From contig JALRGB010000616.1 in NCBI GenBank assembly GCA_023253575.1, positions 1-6,107 on the forward strand: a DNA stretch of 6,107 nucleotides, read 5' to 3'. This document shows, piece by piece, positions 6,100-6,107 of the stretch; position 1 is the stretch's first letter; every line of letters begins with the position of its first letter. Source of the DNA: Verrucomicrobiales bacterium. Its GTDB lineage: Bacteria; Verrucomicrobiota; Verrucomicrobiia; Verrucomicrobiales; V1-33. The translations under genes were made by a program, and so were the position numbers. Under the pieces are notes generated by a model that was not told the origin of the DNA, made no database searches, and saw only the letters and a list, made by a program, of their open reading frames with translations.

Positions 6100-6107
6100 A
6101 TGGATCT
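6100..6107 (+). CDS. Possible start of a further gene, cut by the window end
   Basis: ATG at 6100-6102 is preceded by GAGGG (6090-6094) with five bases between, a plausible ribosome binding site. Only ATG-GAT and two more bases are visible, so the product is unknown. A GTG at 6096-6098 in another frame is an alternative start. Support is limited to the ribosome-site-like sequence and the gene-free, repeat-containing stretch upstream. Confidence 0.25.

Noticed and set aside
1..6107. tRNA genes, CRISPR array, insertion sequences, toxin-antitoxin or defence genes
   Set aside because: I saw no cloverleaf-like stretch, regular repeat-spacer pattern, transposase motifs, terminal inverted repeats or small paired ORFs; the intergenic gaps are too short or lack the needed signals.

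Overview
The window reads as ordinary chromosomal sequence from a GC-rich bacterium. It holds five clear protein-coding genes, plus the possible first codons of a sixth. The coding style fits Verrucomicrobiota, perhaps an Opitutae-like lineage: a PQQ-type sugar dehydrogenase joined to a cytochrome c tail with a C-A-S-C-H-R-P-G-G signature, an E. coli-like but elongated GAPDH, and few recognisable Shine-Dalgarno sites. This taxonomic guess is inference from protein style only; no marker gene is present.

Layout. Positions 1-1563 (+) carry the 3' part of a large secreted or periplasmic oxidoreductase: the end of a glucose/sorbosone dehydrogenase beta-propeller, a Pro/Ala linker, a degenerate middle module and a C-terminal heme domain. 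After a 153-base gap containing a 7-bp inverted repeat comes gap (GAPDH, 1717-2769, +), closed by a textbook intrinsic terminator at 2831-2859. A gene-free stretch (about 2860-3086) separates gap from the convergent gene for L-threonylcarbamoyladenylate synthase (Sua5/TsaC type, 3087-4136, -), which uses a TTG start with a good Shine-Dalgarno site. A 160-base divergent intergenic region follows, then aroK (4297-4827, +) and the overlapping queG (4814-5929, +), probably one transcription unit. The last 178 bases are non-coding and hold a hairpin, a 9-bp direct repeat spaced exactly 21 bp, and a possible ribosome binding site and ATG at 6100 for a gene that leaves the window.

How the genes relate. 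GAPDH serves central glycolysis and AroK the shikimate pathway. Sua5 and QueG both supply anticodon-loop tRNA modifications (t6A37 and Q34), so two tRNA-modification genes flank the aroK promoter region. The truncated quinoprotein-cytochrome belongs to periplasmic sugar oxidation and has no evident functional link to the others. I see no mobile element, CRISPR array, RNA gene or defence system, and nothing that amounts to a new biological system. The most unusual observation is that the middle module of the first gene appears to have lost the heme-binding CxxCH expected of its family while the C-terminal one is intact.
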